Shown: piece after piece, positions 46,604 to 54,433 of the stretch
Numbering within the stretch: the stretch's first letter is position 1
Layout: the number at the start of each line of letters is the position of its first letter
Assembly: GCF_001413955.1 (NCBI RefSeq)
Contig: NZ_LCTZ01000002.1
Span: 1,116,001 to 1,180,000 of the forward strand
DNA length: 64,000 nt
DNA from: Flagellimonas eckloniae
Lineage (GTDB): Bacteria > Bacteroidota > Bacteroidia > Flavobacteriales > Flavobacteriaceae
Direction: 5' to 3'
Made by a program: the position numbers and the translations under genes
The notes under the pieces: generated by a model
Database searches by the model: none
Told to the model about the DNA's origin: nothing
The model's input: only the letters and a program-made list of their open reading frames with translations

Positions 46604-47878
46604 ATGAATGTGCTTTGGGTGGTCAACACCATATTTCCGGATTTAGCGACCGCACTAAATCAAAAAACACCTACCGCTGGTGGTTGGATGTATGGTTTGG
46701 CAAAGGATTTATGTGGAATGGGTATAAAACTCACCGTGGTAACGGCAAGGCCCAGCGTGCCCAAATTTCAAAAAGAAATAGGGGGAATTACGTATTATCT
46801 ACTAAGTGGATCGGTCTCCCGGGAAAAATACGATCGTTCATTGGAGACCGAATGGCAAAATATTACTGCCCAGATAAAGCCACATCTCGTGCATATTCAT
46901 GGAACAGAGTACGCCCATGGCCTGGCCCTAATAAACGCTTGTCCAGAATTGGTTTATGTTACCTCCATCCAAGGTCTTATTTACTCTTACACAAAATATT
47001 ATTTTGGGGGAATACCATCAAAAGACTTCTATCGCCATATCACCTTTAGGGATATATTTAAACAAGATTCTGTTTTTCAAGCATATAAAAAATTCAAAAA
47101 GAAAGGGATAGATATTGAACTGACCTATCTTAGAAGAATACAAGATTTTATAGGAAGGACACAATGGGATTTTGATCAGGTAAAAACGGTCAATCCCGGT
47201 TCAAACTATCACTTTTGCAATGAATCCCTTCGAGACCCATTCTACACTTCCAAAAAATGGGATATCTTGTCAAAAACAGAGCATACTATATTTCTAAGTC
47301 AAGCAGGTTATCCTTTAAAGGGACTCCATAAAGTGATTGAAGCTTCCGTAATTGTCAAAAAGTTTTTTCCAAAGCTTGCAATTAGGATTGCGGGAAGTAA
47401 TATTACAAAAAAGAATACCCTAAAAGATAAAATGAGTATCAAAGGATATGGAAGCTATATTAATTCTTTGATCAAAAAAAATGGTTTGCAAGATCAGGTT
47501 ACCTTTACCGGACCATTGAATGCAGACCAAATGGTCGAAGAATATTTAAATGCCCATATTTTTATCTGTCCATCAAGTATTGAGAACAGCCCAAATTCCC
47601 TTGGAGAAGCCCAGTTATTGGGAGTACCCTGTATTTCATCATACGTTGGAGGGGTTGCAGATATGGTAACCGATAAAGAAACCGGATTACTTTATAGGTT
47701 TGAAGAGGTTGTGATGTTGGCACAGCGCATTATGGATATATTTAAAGACAATCAACTGGCAAAAACGTTATCAAAAAATGGTATGGAGGCTGCCTCAGAT
47801 AGACATGATCGAGACAAAAACGCGTCGAGGCTTGTTGAAATCTATAATACATTGGGTAAAAAAAATGATGTTGAGTAA
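46604..47878 (+). CDS. Glycosyltransferase, GT4 family
   Basis: This 424-residue protein has an N-terminal donor loop in QKTPTAGGWMYGLAKDLCGM and VHIHGTEYAHGLALINACP in the acceptor domain. The C-terminal domain contains FLSQAGYPLKGLHKVIEA and the classical SSIENSPNSLGEAQLLGVPC motif, where the two Glu residues bracket seven or eight residues. This is a strong retaining GT4 signature. It starts one base after the preceding glycosyltransferase stop, suggesting translational coupling, and is followed after 79 bases by the polymerase gene. Confidence 0.9.
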   Translation: MNVLWVVNTIFPDLATALNQKTPTAGGWMYGLAKDLCGMGIKLTVVTARPSVPKFQKEIGGITYYLLSGSVSREKYDRSLETEWQNITAQIKPHLVHIHGTEYAHGLALINACPELVYVTSIQGLIYSYTKYYFGGIPSKDFYRHITFRDIFKQDSVFQAYKKFKKKGIDIELTYLRRIQDFIGRTQWDFDQVKTVNPGSNYHFCNESLRDPFYTSKKWDILSKTEHTIFLSQAGYPLKGLHKVIEASVIVKKFFPKLAIRIAGSNITKKNTLKDKMSIKGYGSYINSLIKKNGLQDQVTFTGPLNADQMVEEYLNAHIFICPSSIENSPNSLGEAQLLGVPCISSYVGGVADMVTDKETGLLYRFEEVVMLAQRIMDIFKDNQLAKTLSKNGMEAASDRHDRDKNASRLVEIYNTLGKKNDVE

Positions 47879-47957
47879 CTGCACTTTAACAGCAAAAAAA
47901 ACGTTACTTGGATAGTGTAGCTATTTGCAAACAAGCAATATAACCTTTACTACAGGG

Positions 47958-49214
47958 ATGCATAAACTTATAGCGGAAATTTTATTTTATTTTAGGCGGT
48001 TGGGTATCCATATCGTAGGTCTCTTTTGTTTTTTTCTCATAGATCCTTTTCAGAAGAATTTTTTGGCAGGATATGCCCTGACCGGATTTGTTTATCTAAA
48101 AAAGGATTTTTTGTTAAAGCGTCTTGATTTTGATTTTCTTCTTATCCAAGCTTTTGCTATCGTATATGGGCTTTTTTCAATTATTGATCCAGATATATTT
48201 ACACAAACGGTAATTTTCTATGGTGTATTTCCTCCCGTGTTTTTTATGCTGGGCAGGTATTTTATGAGTAAGACACCTAATCTTGAAAGTATTTTCTACA
48301 TTTTTTTTACAGTTGGTTTACTTTATTCATTGTCAGCTTTAATATCTGTAACGGTAAATTTAAAGGGTGGTGGATTTGCAAATTTTGATCGCTCTATTCC
48401 CATGATCTGGAATGGTAGCAAACCCATTAAAGCAACATTAATGGCTGCGTTTTTGACCTTCAACATGTGCATTCCCGCCTTATTGCTGGTAAAACTCAAA
48501 AAGTTTAATATTCAGTTTAAGGCCATAGCGGCCATCATTTTTGTGCAATCGCTGTTATGCGTATTTCGTCTGGGCAGTAGAACGCAATTGGCCATTTTTC
48601 TAATATCAACTGTATTGACTTTGATTTTCATTATCCCAAAACAATCGTTGAACCAAAATTTTAAACTCTTTTTTTCATTGGTCTTTGTTGCAGTTCTAGT
48701 ATTTCTGTATGTTCCTTTCGATCTGGATTCCGAATACATGTCTACTTTGGGAAGACGTTTACAGAATAGCGATAATACCGGTAGTGCCGGTGGTAGGACC
48801 AAATTATGGAGCATGTCCATAGAAAATATTTTTAAAAGCCCTTTGGGTTGGGATAAGGAAGAATTCGGATATAGCCATAATTTATGGCTGGATGTGGCCA
48901 GGATCCATGGGGTTATTCCCTTTATTTTATTGGTAGTATACTCTATAAGGTCTATTCTGAACACAAAAAAAGCCATTCTTTTAAGTAATGGGCATCTGAG
49001 TGTAACCACCATTTTCTTTTCTTTAATCCTGGCATCCAATCTAATGTTCTTTGTGGAACCAGTAACAGAGGGAATTTTCTCTTTTTTCCTTGTCTATTGC
49101 TTTTTTCAGGGTTTCATTAAAGAATATATTATGATAGTTCAAAGAAAAAAACAGCATTTGGGTAAAAAAGAAGCCCTGCCTGACCATAGGCGGGCAGAAA
49201 CCCAATCAATATAA
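47958..49214 (+). CDS. Wzy-type O-antigen/capsule polymerase (O-antigen ligase-like)
   Basis: This protein has about 418 residues; ATG 47958 is preferred over the TTG at 47925, whose extra residues are polar and precede the first membrane helix. It has about 10-11 membrane segments. The Wzy_C signature spans LGSRTQLAIFLISTVLTLIF, a large periplasmic loop with GGRTKLWSMSIENIFKSPLG, and YSHNLWLDVARIHGVIPF. It would polymerise flipped repeat units in the periplasm under control of the Wzc-like kinase. Its last about 16 codons (KEALPDHRRAETQSI) are made by an inserted-looking inverted repeat, so the native C-terminus may once have been different. Confidence 0.9.
   Translation: MHKLIAEILFYFRRLGIHIVGLFCFFLIDPFQKNFLAGYALTGFVYLKKDFLLKRLDFDFLLIQAFAIVYGLFSIIDPDIFTQTVIFYGVFPPVFFMLGRYFMSKTPNLESIFYIFFTVGLLYSLSALISVTVNLKGGGFANFDRSIPMIWNGSKPIKATLMAAFLTFNMCIPALLLVKLKKFNIQFKAIAAIIFVQSLLCVFRLGSRTQLAIFLISTVLTLIFIIPKQSLNQNFKLFFSLVFVAVLVFLYVPFDLDSEYMSTLGRRLQNSDNTGSAGGRTKLWSMSIENIFKSPLGWDKEEFGYSHNLWLDVARIHGVIPFILLVVYSIRSILNTKKAILLSNGHLSVTTIFFSLILASNLMFFVEPVTEGIFSFFLVYCFFQGFIKEYIMIVQRKKQHLGKKEALPDHRRAETQSI
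49176..49197. repeat. REP-like palindrome in the 3' end of the polymerase gene
   Basis: CTGCCTG (49176-49182) pairs with CGGGCAG (49191-49197), with one G-U pair, around ACCATAGG. It resembles short G+C-rich palindromes scattered in Bacteroidota genomes, and here it is translated. Confidence 0.5.
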
Positions 49215-49221
49215 GTCAATT

Positions 49222-50109
49222 ATGAGAATAGCCGGTATTTATACTTGTTTCAACAGAAAACAAAAAACACTTAATTCCCTAAGTACGCTATACCAGTCCC
49301 ATGCCAAATATGAGGGCGAAACAGCTATTGAGCTCGACGTCTTTCTAACAGACGATGGATCGACCGATGGTACCTCAGAGGCGGTACGAGAACAATTTCC
49401 CGATGTGATCTTACTATCAGGGAGTGGAAATCTCTTTTGGGCGGAAGGAATGAGAAACTCGTGGAATGAGGCCTTAAAGGGGAACTATGATGTATACCTA
49501 TTGCTCAATGATGATGTGGAACTCTATGAAAACGTATTTTCACAGCTTCTAAAATGTCATGGCCATTGCATAGAAAATTTAGGTAGACCTGGAATTTGCA
49601 TTGGAGCCACAGAGGACAGAAAAACCCAACTTGTAACCTACAGTGGGTCTATTATTCTGAACAAATTCCTGTATACCCAAAAAAGACTAGCACCAAATGG
49701 AGGGTACCAGAAATGTGACCTGGCTAACGCCAATATCATGTATGTACCAAAAGAAGTTGTTGAGAAAATTGGAATACTTTCCTCGGGTTATTCCCATGGA
49801 ATTGCAGACTACGACTATTCACTTATGGCAAACAAAAATAAAATCCCCGTGGTGATAGCGCCAGAATACTGCGGCCATTGTGAAAATGACCACGCAGATA
49901 TCTATGAGGATTTTAGCACCTTAACGTTAAAAGAAAGAAGGGAGAAATTGTACAAGCCAACTGGACTAGCTTATGAATCTTATCTAAAGTACATGAAGAA
50001 ATTTTTTCCAATGCGATATCCGTTTTTGGTGATTGTCGGTTGGATAAAATTGTATTTTCCTAAATTCTACGTCAATTTTCTTTCTAGAAAAAACAGATAT
50101 CGAAAATAG
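49222..50109 (+). CDS. Glycosyltransferase, GT2 family
   Basis: This 295-residue protein has the GT-A fold pattern. AGIYTCFNRKQKTLNSLSTL opens the domain, VFLTDDGSTDGTSEAV carries the first Asp pair, and YLLLNDDVELYENVF contains the DxD-like metal site. A second conserved region is GYSHGIADYDYSLMA, matching the ED-type catalytic area. C-terminal hydrophobic residues may associate with the membrane. Rhamnosyltransferase-like GT2 enzymes have this form, but the sugar cannot be deduced. It starts seven bases after the polymerase gene. Confidence 0.92.
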   Translation: MRIAGIYTCFNRKQKTLNSLSTLYQSHAKYEGETAIELDVFLTDDGSTDGTSEAVREQFPDVILLSGSGNLFWAEGMRNSWNEALKGNYDVYLLLNDDVELYENVFSQLLKCHGHCIENLGRPGICIGATEDRKTQLVTYSGSIILNKFLYTQKRLAPNGGYQKCDLANANIMYVPKEVVEKIGILSSGYSHGIADYDYSLMANKNKIPVVIAPEYCGHCENDHADIYEDFSTLTLKERREKLYKPTGLAYESYLKYMKKFFPMRYPFLVIVGWIKLYFPKFYVNFLSRKNRYRK

Positions 50110-50222
50110 AGCTCATGTAGAGGGCAAAAGGCATCCAAAATATTGTTGTTGTAAAAACGTTCTCTATGCTGTAAATGATTATTTTCACATTAAAATTAGT
50201 TAGTAATAAACAACCATCCACA

Positions 50223-50873
50223 ATGATTCTTTCCCACAGCAAAAAATTCATATTTGTCCATAACTATAAAGTTGCAGGAACAAGCGTCCGAAATGCCCTT
50301 AGACCATATAATAATAAGTCTTTTTGGGCCTCAAACTTTGGAGACAAAATCAAATTTCTCAACGGTGACTATCCCAAGGTGTATTCAAAGGCTTTTGCCC
50401 ACCACATTAATGCTCCTGAACTCAAAAAGAATATTTCACCAGAGATTTTCGATTCCTATTTTAAGTTTGGTTTTGTACGCAACCCGTGGGACTGGCAGGT
50501 GTCTCTATACAAGTTTATGTTGAAAAGAGAGGGACATAGGCAACATGAACTTATTAAAGGCATGAAATCGTTCGATGAATATATCAATTGGAGGGTAAAC
50601 GAGGACCTGCAGCTTCAGAAAAAGTTTTTCTATGTAGGTGATGAATGTTTGATCGACTTTATCGGAAAAATGGAGAATCTTGATAATGACTTTGCTGAAA
50701 TTTGCAAAAAGATTGGTGTCGAGTCCGCTTTGCCAAGGCTTAATGCCAGCAGAGCAAAAACCGATAGCTTTTTAAATTATTATACCCAAGAGACAATTGA
50801 TTTGGTAAACGAGGCTTTCCAAGAAGACATAAAGCTATTTGGTTACTCCAAACCAATCTTAAAGCACACATAA
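50223..50873 (+). CDS. Sulfotransferase-family protein 3 (Sulfotransfer_2-like)
   Basis: This 216-residue protein starts at ATG 50223, which gives MILSHSKKFIFVHNYKVAGT and matches the start of sulfotransferase 4. The upstream TTG/ATG choices add a hydrophobic lead not seen in its relative. The 5'-phosphosulfate loop is HNYKVAGTSVRNAL and the 3'-phosphate site is FGFVRNPWDWQVSLYKFML. IDFIGKMENLDNDF and the C-terminal NASRAKTDSFLNYYTQET are family features. PAPS-dependent carbohydrate sulfation is likely. A perfect hairpin overlaps its last codons. Confidence 0.87.
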   Translation: MILSHSKKFIFVHNYKVAGTSVRNALRPYNNKSFWASNFGDKIKFLNGDYPKVYSKAFAHHINAPELKKNISPEIFDSYFKFGFVRNPWDWQVSLYKFMLKREGHRQHELIKGMKSFDEYINWRVNEDLQLQKKFFYVGDECLIDFIGKMENLDNDFAEICKKIGVESALPRLNASRAKTDSFLNYYTQETIDLVNEAFQEDIKLFGYSKPILKHT

Positions 50874-50887
50874 CCATGTGCTTTAAG
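50858..50887. terminator. Bidirectional hairpin between tail-to-tail sulfotransferase genes
   Basis: A perfect 11-bp stem CTTAAAGCACA / TGTGCTTTAAG (50858-50868 with 50877-50887) has an 8-base loop. It covers the stop codon at 50873 and ends two bases before the stop of the convergent gene. There is no long T-run. Confidence 0.65.
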
Positions 50888-50889
50888 CC

Positions 50890-51576
50890 TTAAGTTGCAG
50901 TTATACCATCAAAACTATAACCAAAACCCTCAAGGTCTTTTTTGAAGTAATCTGATACCATTTTTTTAGTACTTGTATCATAATAGTCCCTATAATCCTT
51001 GGACTTTCTTTTTCTTGAAGGATTTTTATGAGTGAGTCCTCTATTATCCGCTAAGTCCAGTTTCGACATAATATGCTCTAAATCCGAATTTAACGTTTCA
51101 AACTTTCCCACATAATCCACCATAAGATTGCCGGTGGTAGGGTCAGCTACAAAATCCCATTGTGTTTTGGGATTTGTTGAGATATGCCATGTTGCAAACT
51201 CTGTAAAGGTCATTTTGGAAACACGTTCATGGTCAACGTGCAACTTGGCTTGGGAAATATAAAAATAGAGGCTGACCATTAGGTCATAAGGATTTCTTAC
51301 AAAGACAAATGAGAAATAGTCATCATAACTGGGTCCCATATAATTTTTTATAGCAATGGCAGGAGCATGTTTATGGACACCTGTAAACTGCCGTTGCCCG
51401 TCATCATTCCATTTCATCAACTTAATTATCTGGGAAATTATTTTTTTTGAAAACCAAAAATCAAAAACTAACCTATCGATAAACCTACCATAGGGTAGAA
51501 AAACATTCATGACAGAGGTACCAGCGGTCTTATAAATATGGACAAAAACAAATTTCTTTTTATGTGATATCAGCAT
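50890..51576 (-). CDS. Sulfotransferase-family protein 4, inverted within the cluster
   Basis: This 228-residue protein is clearly related to sulfotransferase 3. It has MLISHKKKFVFVHIYKTAGT at the start, FVFVRNPYDLMVSLYFYI for the 3'-phosphate site, VDYVGKFETLNSDLEHI, and the ending NPSRKRKSKDYRDYYDTST. It is encoded on the opposite strand to every other gene between 33469 and 54378, so it needs its own promoter in the 229 bases upstream; no clear minus-strand box was found there. It sits tail to tail with its relative, 16 bases apart, suggesting duplication with inversion or separate acquisition. Confidence 0.87.
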   Translation of the reverse strand: MLISHKKKFVFVHIYKTAGTSVMNVFLPYGRFIDRLVFDFWFSKKIISQIIKLMKWNDDGQRQFTGVHKHAPAIAIKNYMGPSYDDYFSFVFVRNPYDLMVSLYFYISQAKLHVDHERVSKMTFTEFATWHISTNPKTQWDFVADPTTGNLMVDYVGKFETLNSDLEHIMSKLDLADNRGLTHKNPSRKRKSKDYRDYYDTSTKKMVSDYFKKDLEGFGYSFDGITAT

Positions 51577-51698
51577 AACGAATAGTACAAATTATAGAAT
51601 ATAACTATAGACCTGAAAAAATGTTGTGCCAATTTTTAAATTTGGGCACTCCAGACAGCATAGTTAGGTAATTTATGTTAGGGCACAATATTTATTTA

Positions 51699-51706
51699 TA
51701 AGTTTG
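51699..51706 (+). promoter_or_regulatory. Possible -7 box for the glycosyltransferase / PglC / PglD run
   Basis: TAAGTTTG matches TAnnTTTG, about 100 bases before the next ATG. No TTG lies at the usual spacing upstream. Confidence 0.35.
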
Positions 51707-51805
51707 TCAGGATGAAATCAAAATACCAAAATATCCACTTTATCCCAGTTCTTTTGAATTTCAATTCATTTTTAAAATCCCGCTGATAAGTTTAAAACAA
51801 ATTCC

Positions 51806-53002
51806 ATGAAAATATTATACATCCATCAATACTTTAATACGCCCAACGACACCGGGGGTACCAGGTCTTATTGGATTTCCCAAAAATTGATTGAAGCCGG
51901 TCATGAAATAACCATGCTTACCTCCAGCAGGGATGGAAAAAAATCAACAAAAAGGACAATTGATGGGATCGAGGTTGTTTATTTGAAAGTGCCCTACAGC
52001 AACAATATGGGTGTTGTTAAAAGAGCAACGGCTTTCATTAAGTTTATGTTGGTGTCTTCTTGGAAAGTATTGTTCGGTCAAAAATGGGATATGATTATTG
52101 CCACTTCCACTCCCTTGACTGTGGGATTACCTGCATTGCTAGCAAAAAAACTAAGAAACACGCCCTATCTTTTTGAGGTAAGGGACTTATGGCCAGATGT
52201 ACCAGTTCAAATGGGTGGTTTGAAAAATAAATTCCTTACAAAACTGGCATATTGGTTCGAAAAAAAGATTTATCATAACGCATCGGAAATTGTTGCACTC
52301 TCACCAGGAATGGCCGCTGGAGTAATTAACGCGGGCATATCCGAAAAAAGGGTAACCACAATACCCAATATGTCCAAAATAGATAGGTTTTGGCCAAGAG
52401 AAAAAGACCCTGGTTTAATTAAGGAACTCGGTCTTAGAGAAGATTCTTTTAAGGTTGTCTATTTTGGGGCAATGGGAGTTGCCAATGGAATGGATTATAT
52501 TTTGGACGCAGCCAAATTTTTAAAAAAAGAGGACAATGTGGAGTTTGTCTTTCTTGGTGGCGGGTCCACAGAGGAATCCCTGAAAGAAAGGTGTGAAAAT
52601 GAAGCTATTGGGAATATGCATTTTTATGGAAGAGTGCCCATGGATAGACTCTCTGCCATTGTAAATATTTGCGATGTTTCATTGGTCACGTTTAAAAACC
52701 TACCCATCCTATATACCAACTCTCCAAATAAACTTTTTGATTCTCTTTCTGCAGGTAAGCCAATAATAGTCAACTCCCCCGGATGGACCAAAGATTTGGT
52801 AGAAAGTTCCAAATGCGGGCTTTATGCAGATATCAATGAACCAGCACAAATGACCAAACAAATACTAAAGCTGAAAGAAAGTCCCGAATGGTGCCAAGAA
52901 CTTGGCAAAAACAGTAGAATTTTAGCCCAATCCAAATATGACAAATCACTACTATGCTCCCAATTTCTTAGTGTAGTTGAAAACATTAGTGATGCCCAAT
53001 AA
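51806..53002 (+). CDS. Glycosyltransferase, GT4 family (WbpH/WcaI-like)
   Basis: This 398-residue protein begins KILYIHQYFNTPNDTGGTRS with the acceptor-domain glycine loop. PYLFEVRDLWPDVPVQMGG is a signature of this subgroup. The donor domain holds VVYFGAMGVANGMDYILDAA, VFLGGGSTEESL and LYTNSPNKLFDSLSAGKPII, in which the usual first Glu is Asn. Homologues usually act early in O-antigen or capsule repeat assembly, often on the first sugar. It is encoded about 100 bases before the initiating transferase gene and could add the second sugar. That order is inference. Confidence 0.92.
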   Translation: MKILYIHQYFNTPNDTGGTRSYWISQKLIEAGHEITMLTSSRDGKKSTKRTIDGIEVVYLKVPYSNNMGVVKRATAFIKFMLVSSWKVLFGQKWDMIIATSTPLTVGLPALLAKKLRNTPYLFEVRDLWPDVPVQMGGLKNKFLTKLAYWFEKKIYHNASEIVALSPGMAAGVINAGISEKRVTTIPNMSKIDRFWPREKDPGLIKELGLREDSFKVVYFGAMGVANGMDYILDAAKFLKKEDNVEFVFLGGGSTEESLKERCENEAIGNMHFYGRVPMDRLSAIVNICDVSLVTFKNLPILYTNSPNKLFDSLSAGKPIIVNSPGWTKDLVESSKCGLYADINEPAQMTKQILKLKESPEWCQELGKNSRILAQSKYDKSLLCSQFLSVVENISDAQ

Positions 53003-53103
53003 AGGGGAATCTGATTTACTCTTTTTTGATTGGTAGTATCTTTTCAAATTTCCCGTAATATTTAATCAAAAAAAACGTTCGCATAGCATAACATCATAAA
53101 AAC

Positions 53104-53709
53104 ATGTATAATCCATTCTTAAAAAGGACACTAGACTTTTTAGCCTCTTTCATAGGCCTTGTCATACTAAGTCCTGTTATACTATTTTTTACATTTTGTT
53201 TTTGGATTGCCAATAAAGGAAGTGCTTTTTTCATTCAGCCAAGACCTGGTAAGGATGAAAAAATATTCAACATCATCAAGTTTAAAACGATGAACGATGC
53301 AAAGGATGCGGATGGCAATCTGCTACCTGCCAATGATAGGATTACCTTTTTTGGTGGTTTTGCAAGAAAGTTTTCCATTGATGAAATACCCCAACTCATA
53401 AACGTCCTTATAGGAGATATGAGCCTTATTGGCCCTAGGCCATTAAGGGTTGAGTATTTGGATTTATATTCTCCAGCGCAAAAACGCAGACATCATGTTA
53501 GACCTGGTATTTCTGGGTGGGCACAAGTCAATGGCAGAAATGCAATAAGTTGGACCAAAAAATTTGAATATGATATTGAATATGTGGATAGATTGAGTTT
53601 TGGTTTCGATGTGAAGATTTTTTTCTTGACCATTAAAAAGATCCTTGTCAAGGATGGTATAAACAGCGATGAGGGAAAAACAATGCCTTTTTTCACCGGT
53701 AGCAATTAA
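53104..53709 (+). CDS. Initiating sugar-phosphate transferase, PglC-like
   Basis: This 201-residue protein is the small monotopic type of polyprenol-phosphate hexose-1-phosphate transferase. An N-terminal re-entrant hydrophobic segment (about residues 10-35) is followed by RPGKDEKIFNIIKFKTMNDA, the catalytic DE pair in FSIDEIPQLINVLIGDMSLI and GPRPLRVEYL, then RPGISGWAQVNGRN. The length matches Campylobacter PglC rather than the longer WcaJ/WbaP types. It would transfer phospho-diacetylbacillosamine, or a similar sugar, to undecaprenyl phosphate. The PglD-like gene follows after 12 bases, which supports the bacillosamine reading. Confidence 0.93.
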   Translation: MYNPFLKRTLDFLASFIGLVILSPVILFFTFCFWIANKGSAFFIQPRPGKDEKIFNIIKFKTMNDAKDADGNLLPANDRITFFGGFARKFSIDEIPQLINVLIGDMSLIGPRPLRVEYLDLYSPAQKRRHHVRPGISGWAQVNGRNAISWTKKFEYDIEYVDRLSFGFDVKIFFLTIKKILVKDGINSDEGKTMPFFTGSN

Positions 53710-53721
53710 TCCAACTATTTT

Positions 53722-54378
53722 ATGATTTTAAAAAAAGCAGTTATTCTTGGTTCTGGTTACTATGGAGAGGTATTTCTAACATATCTTTCGGAACAAGGGT
53801 ATGAAACCATAGGTTTCTACGATGATGACACTTCAAAAATTGGAAAAACAATTCATGGAGTGCAAATTCTTGGAACTTTTGAAGATTTAATGAAAGTGGT
53901 ACAAACAGACCCCTCCTTACATATCTTTTGTTCCATTGGCCACAATGAAACAAGGGTCAAATATCTTGAAAAGCTCCACAATGCGGGAGCCAAAATTCCA
54001 AACTTAATTCATGAATCGGTAATTCTCAATGATTCGGTGAAAATAGGTAGGGGAATATCCCTTATGCCTGGTGTCATAGTAATGCCACATTCTATCATAG
54101 AGGACTATGTAATAATTAGTATTGGGAGCAAGGTTGCCCATCATACCAAGCTAAAAAAAGGATGTTTTCTTTCAATGGGTGTTGCCATAGGAGCCAATAT
54201 TACTATGGAAGATAGGTCGTTTGTTGGAGTTGGCGCCTCTGTAATGACCGGGGTAAAAAGTATTGGAGAGGATGCTTTGGTTGGAGCTGGTGCAGTTGTC
54301 ATACGGGATGTAGAAAAAAATCATATTGTTGCCGGGGTTCCGGCAAAAACCATTAGAGTAAAATCTGATGATGTTTAA
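53722..54378 (+). CDS. Acetyltransferase, PglD/NeuD-like
   Basis: This 218-residue protein has an N-terminal Rossmann-like UDP-sugar-binding part (AVILGSGYYGEVFLTYLSEQ and GFYDDD, with GKTIHGVQILG). A left-handed beta-helix with hexapeptide repeats follows, where ISIGSKVAHHTKLKKGCFLS contains the probable catalytic histidine, ending VGAGAVVIRDVEKNHIVAGV and PAKTIRVK. PglD N-acetylates the 4-amino sugar made by PglE. The substrate here is inferred from the PglF, PglE and PglC-like genes in the same cluster. It ends three bases before a strong terminator. Confidence 0.92.
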   Translation: MILKKAVILGSGYYGEVFLTYLSEQGYETIGFYDDDTSKIGKTIHGVQILGTFEDLMKVVQTDPSLHIFCSIGHNETRVKYLEKLHNAGAKIPNLIHESVILNDSVKIGRGISLMPGVIVMPHSIIEDYVIISIGSKVAHHTKLKKGCFLSMGVAIGANITMEDRSFVGVGASVMTGVKSIGEDALVGAGAVVIRDVEKNHIVAGVPAKTIRVKSDDV

Positions 54379-54380
54379 AC

Positions 54381-54414
54381 AAAAAGGGGCTTTTTTTTTC
54401 AAAAGCCCCTTTTT
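54381..54414. terminator. Strong bidirectional terminator closing the polysaccharide cluster
   Basis: A 14-bp perfect stem AAAAAGGGGCTTTT / AAAAGCCCCTTTTT has a 6-base loop. Runs of A and T on both sides serve the convergent PglD-like and cysN transcripts. Confidence 0.93.
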
Positions 54415-54433
54415 ATTCTACAGTAAAAACGTA

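Noticed and set aside
47925..47957. N-terminal extension of the polymerase from TTG
   Set aside because: The added residues are polar and precede the first membrane helix; the ATG at 47958 is better placed.
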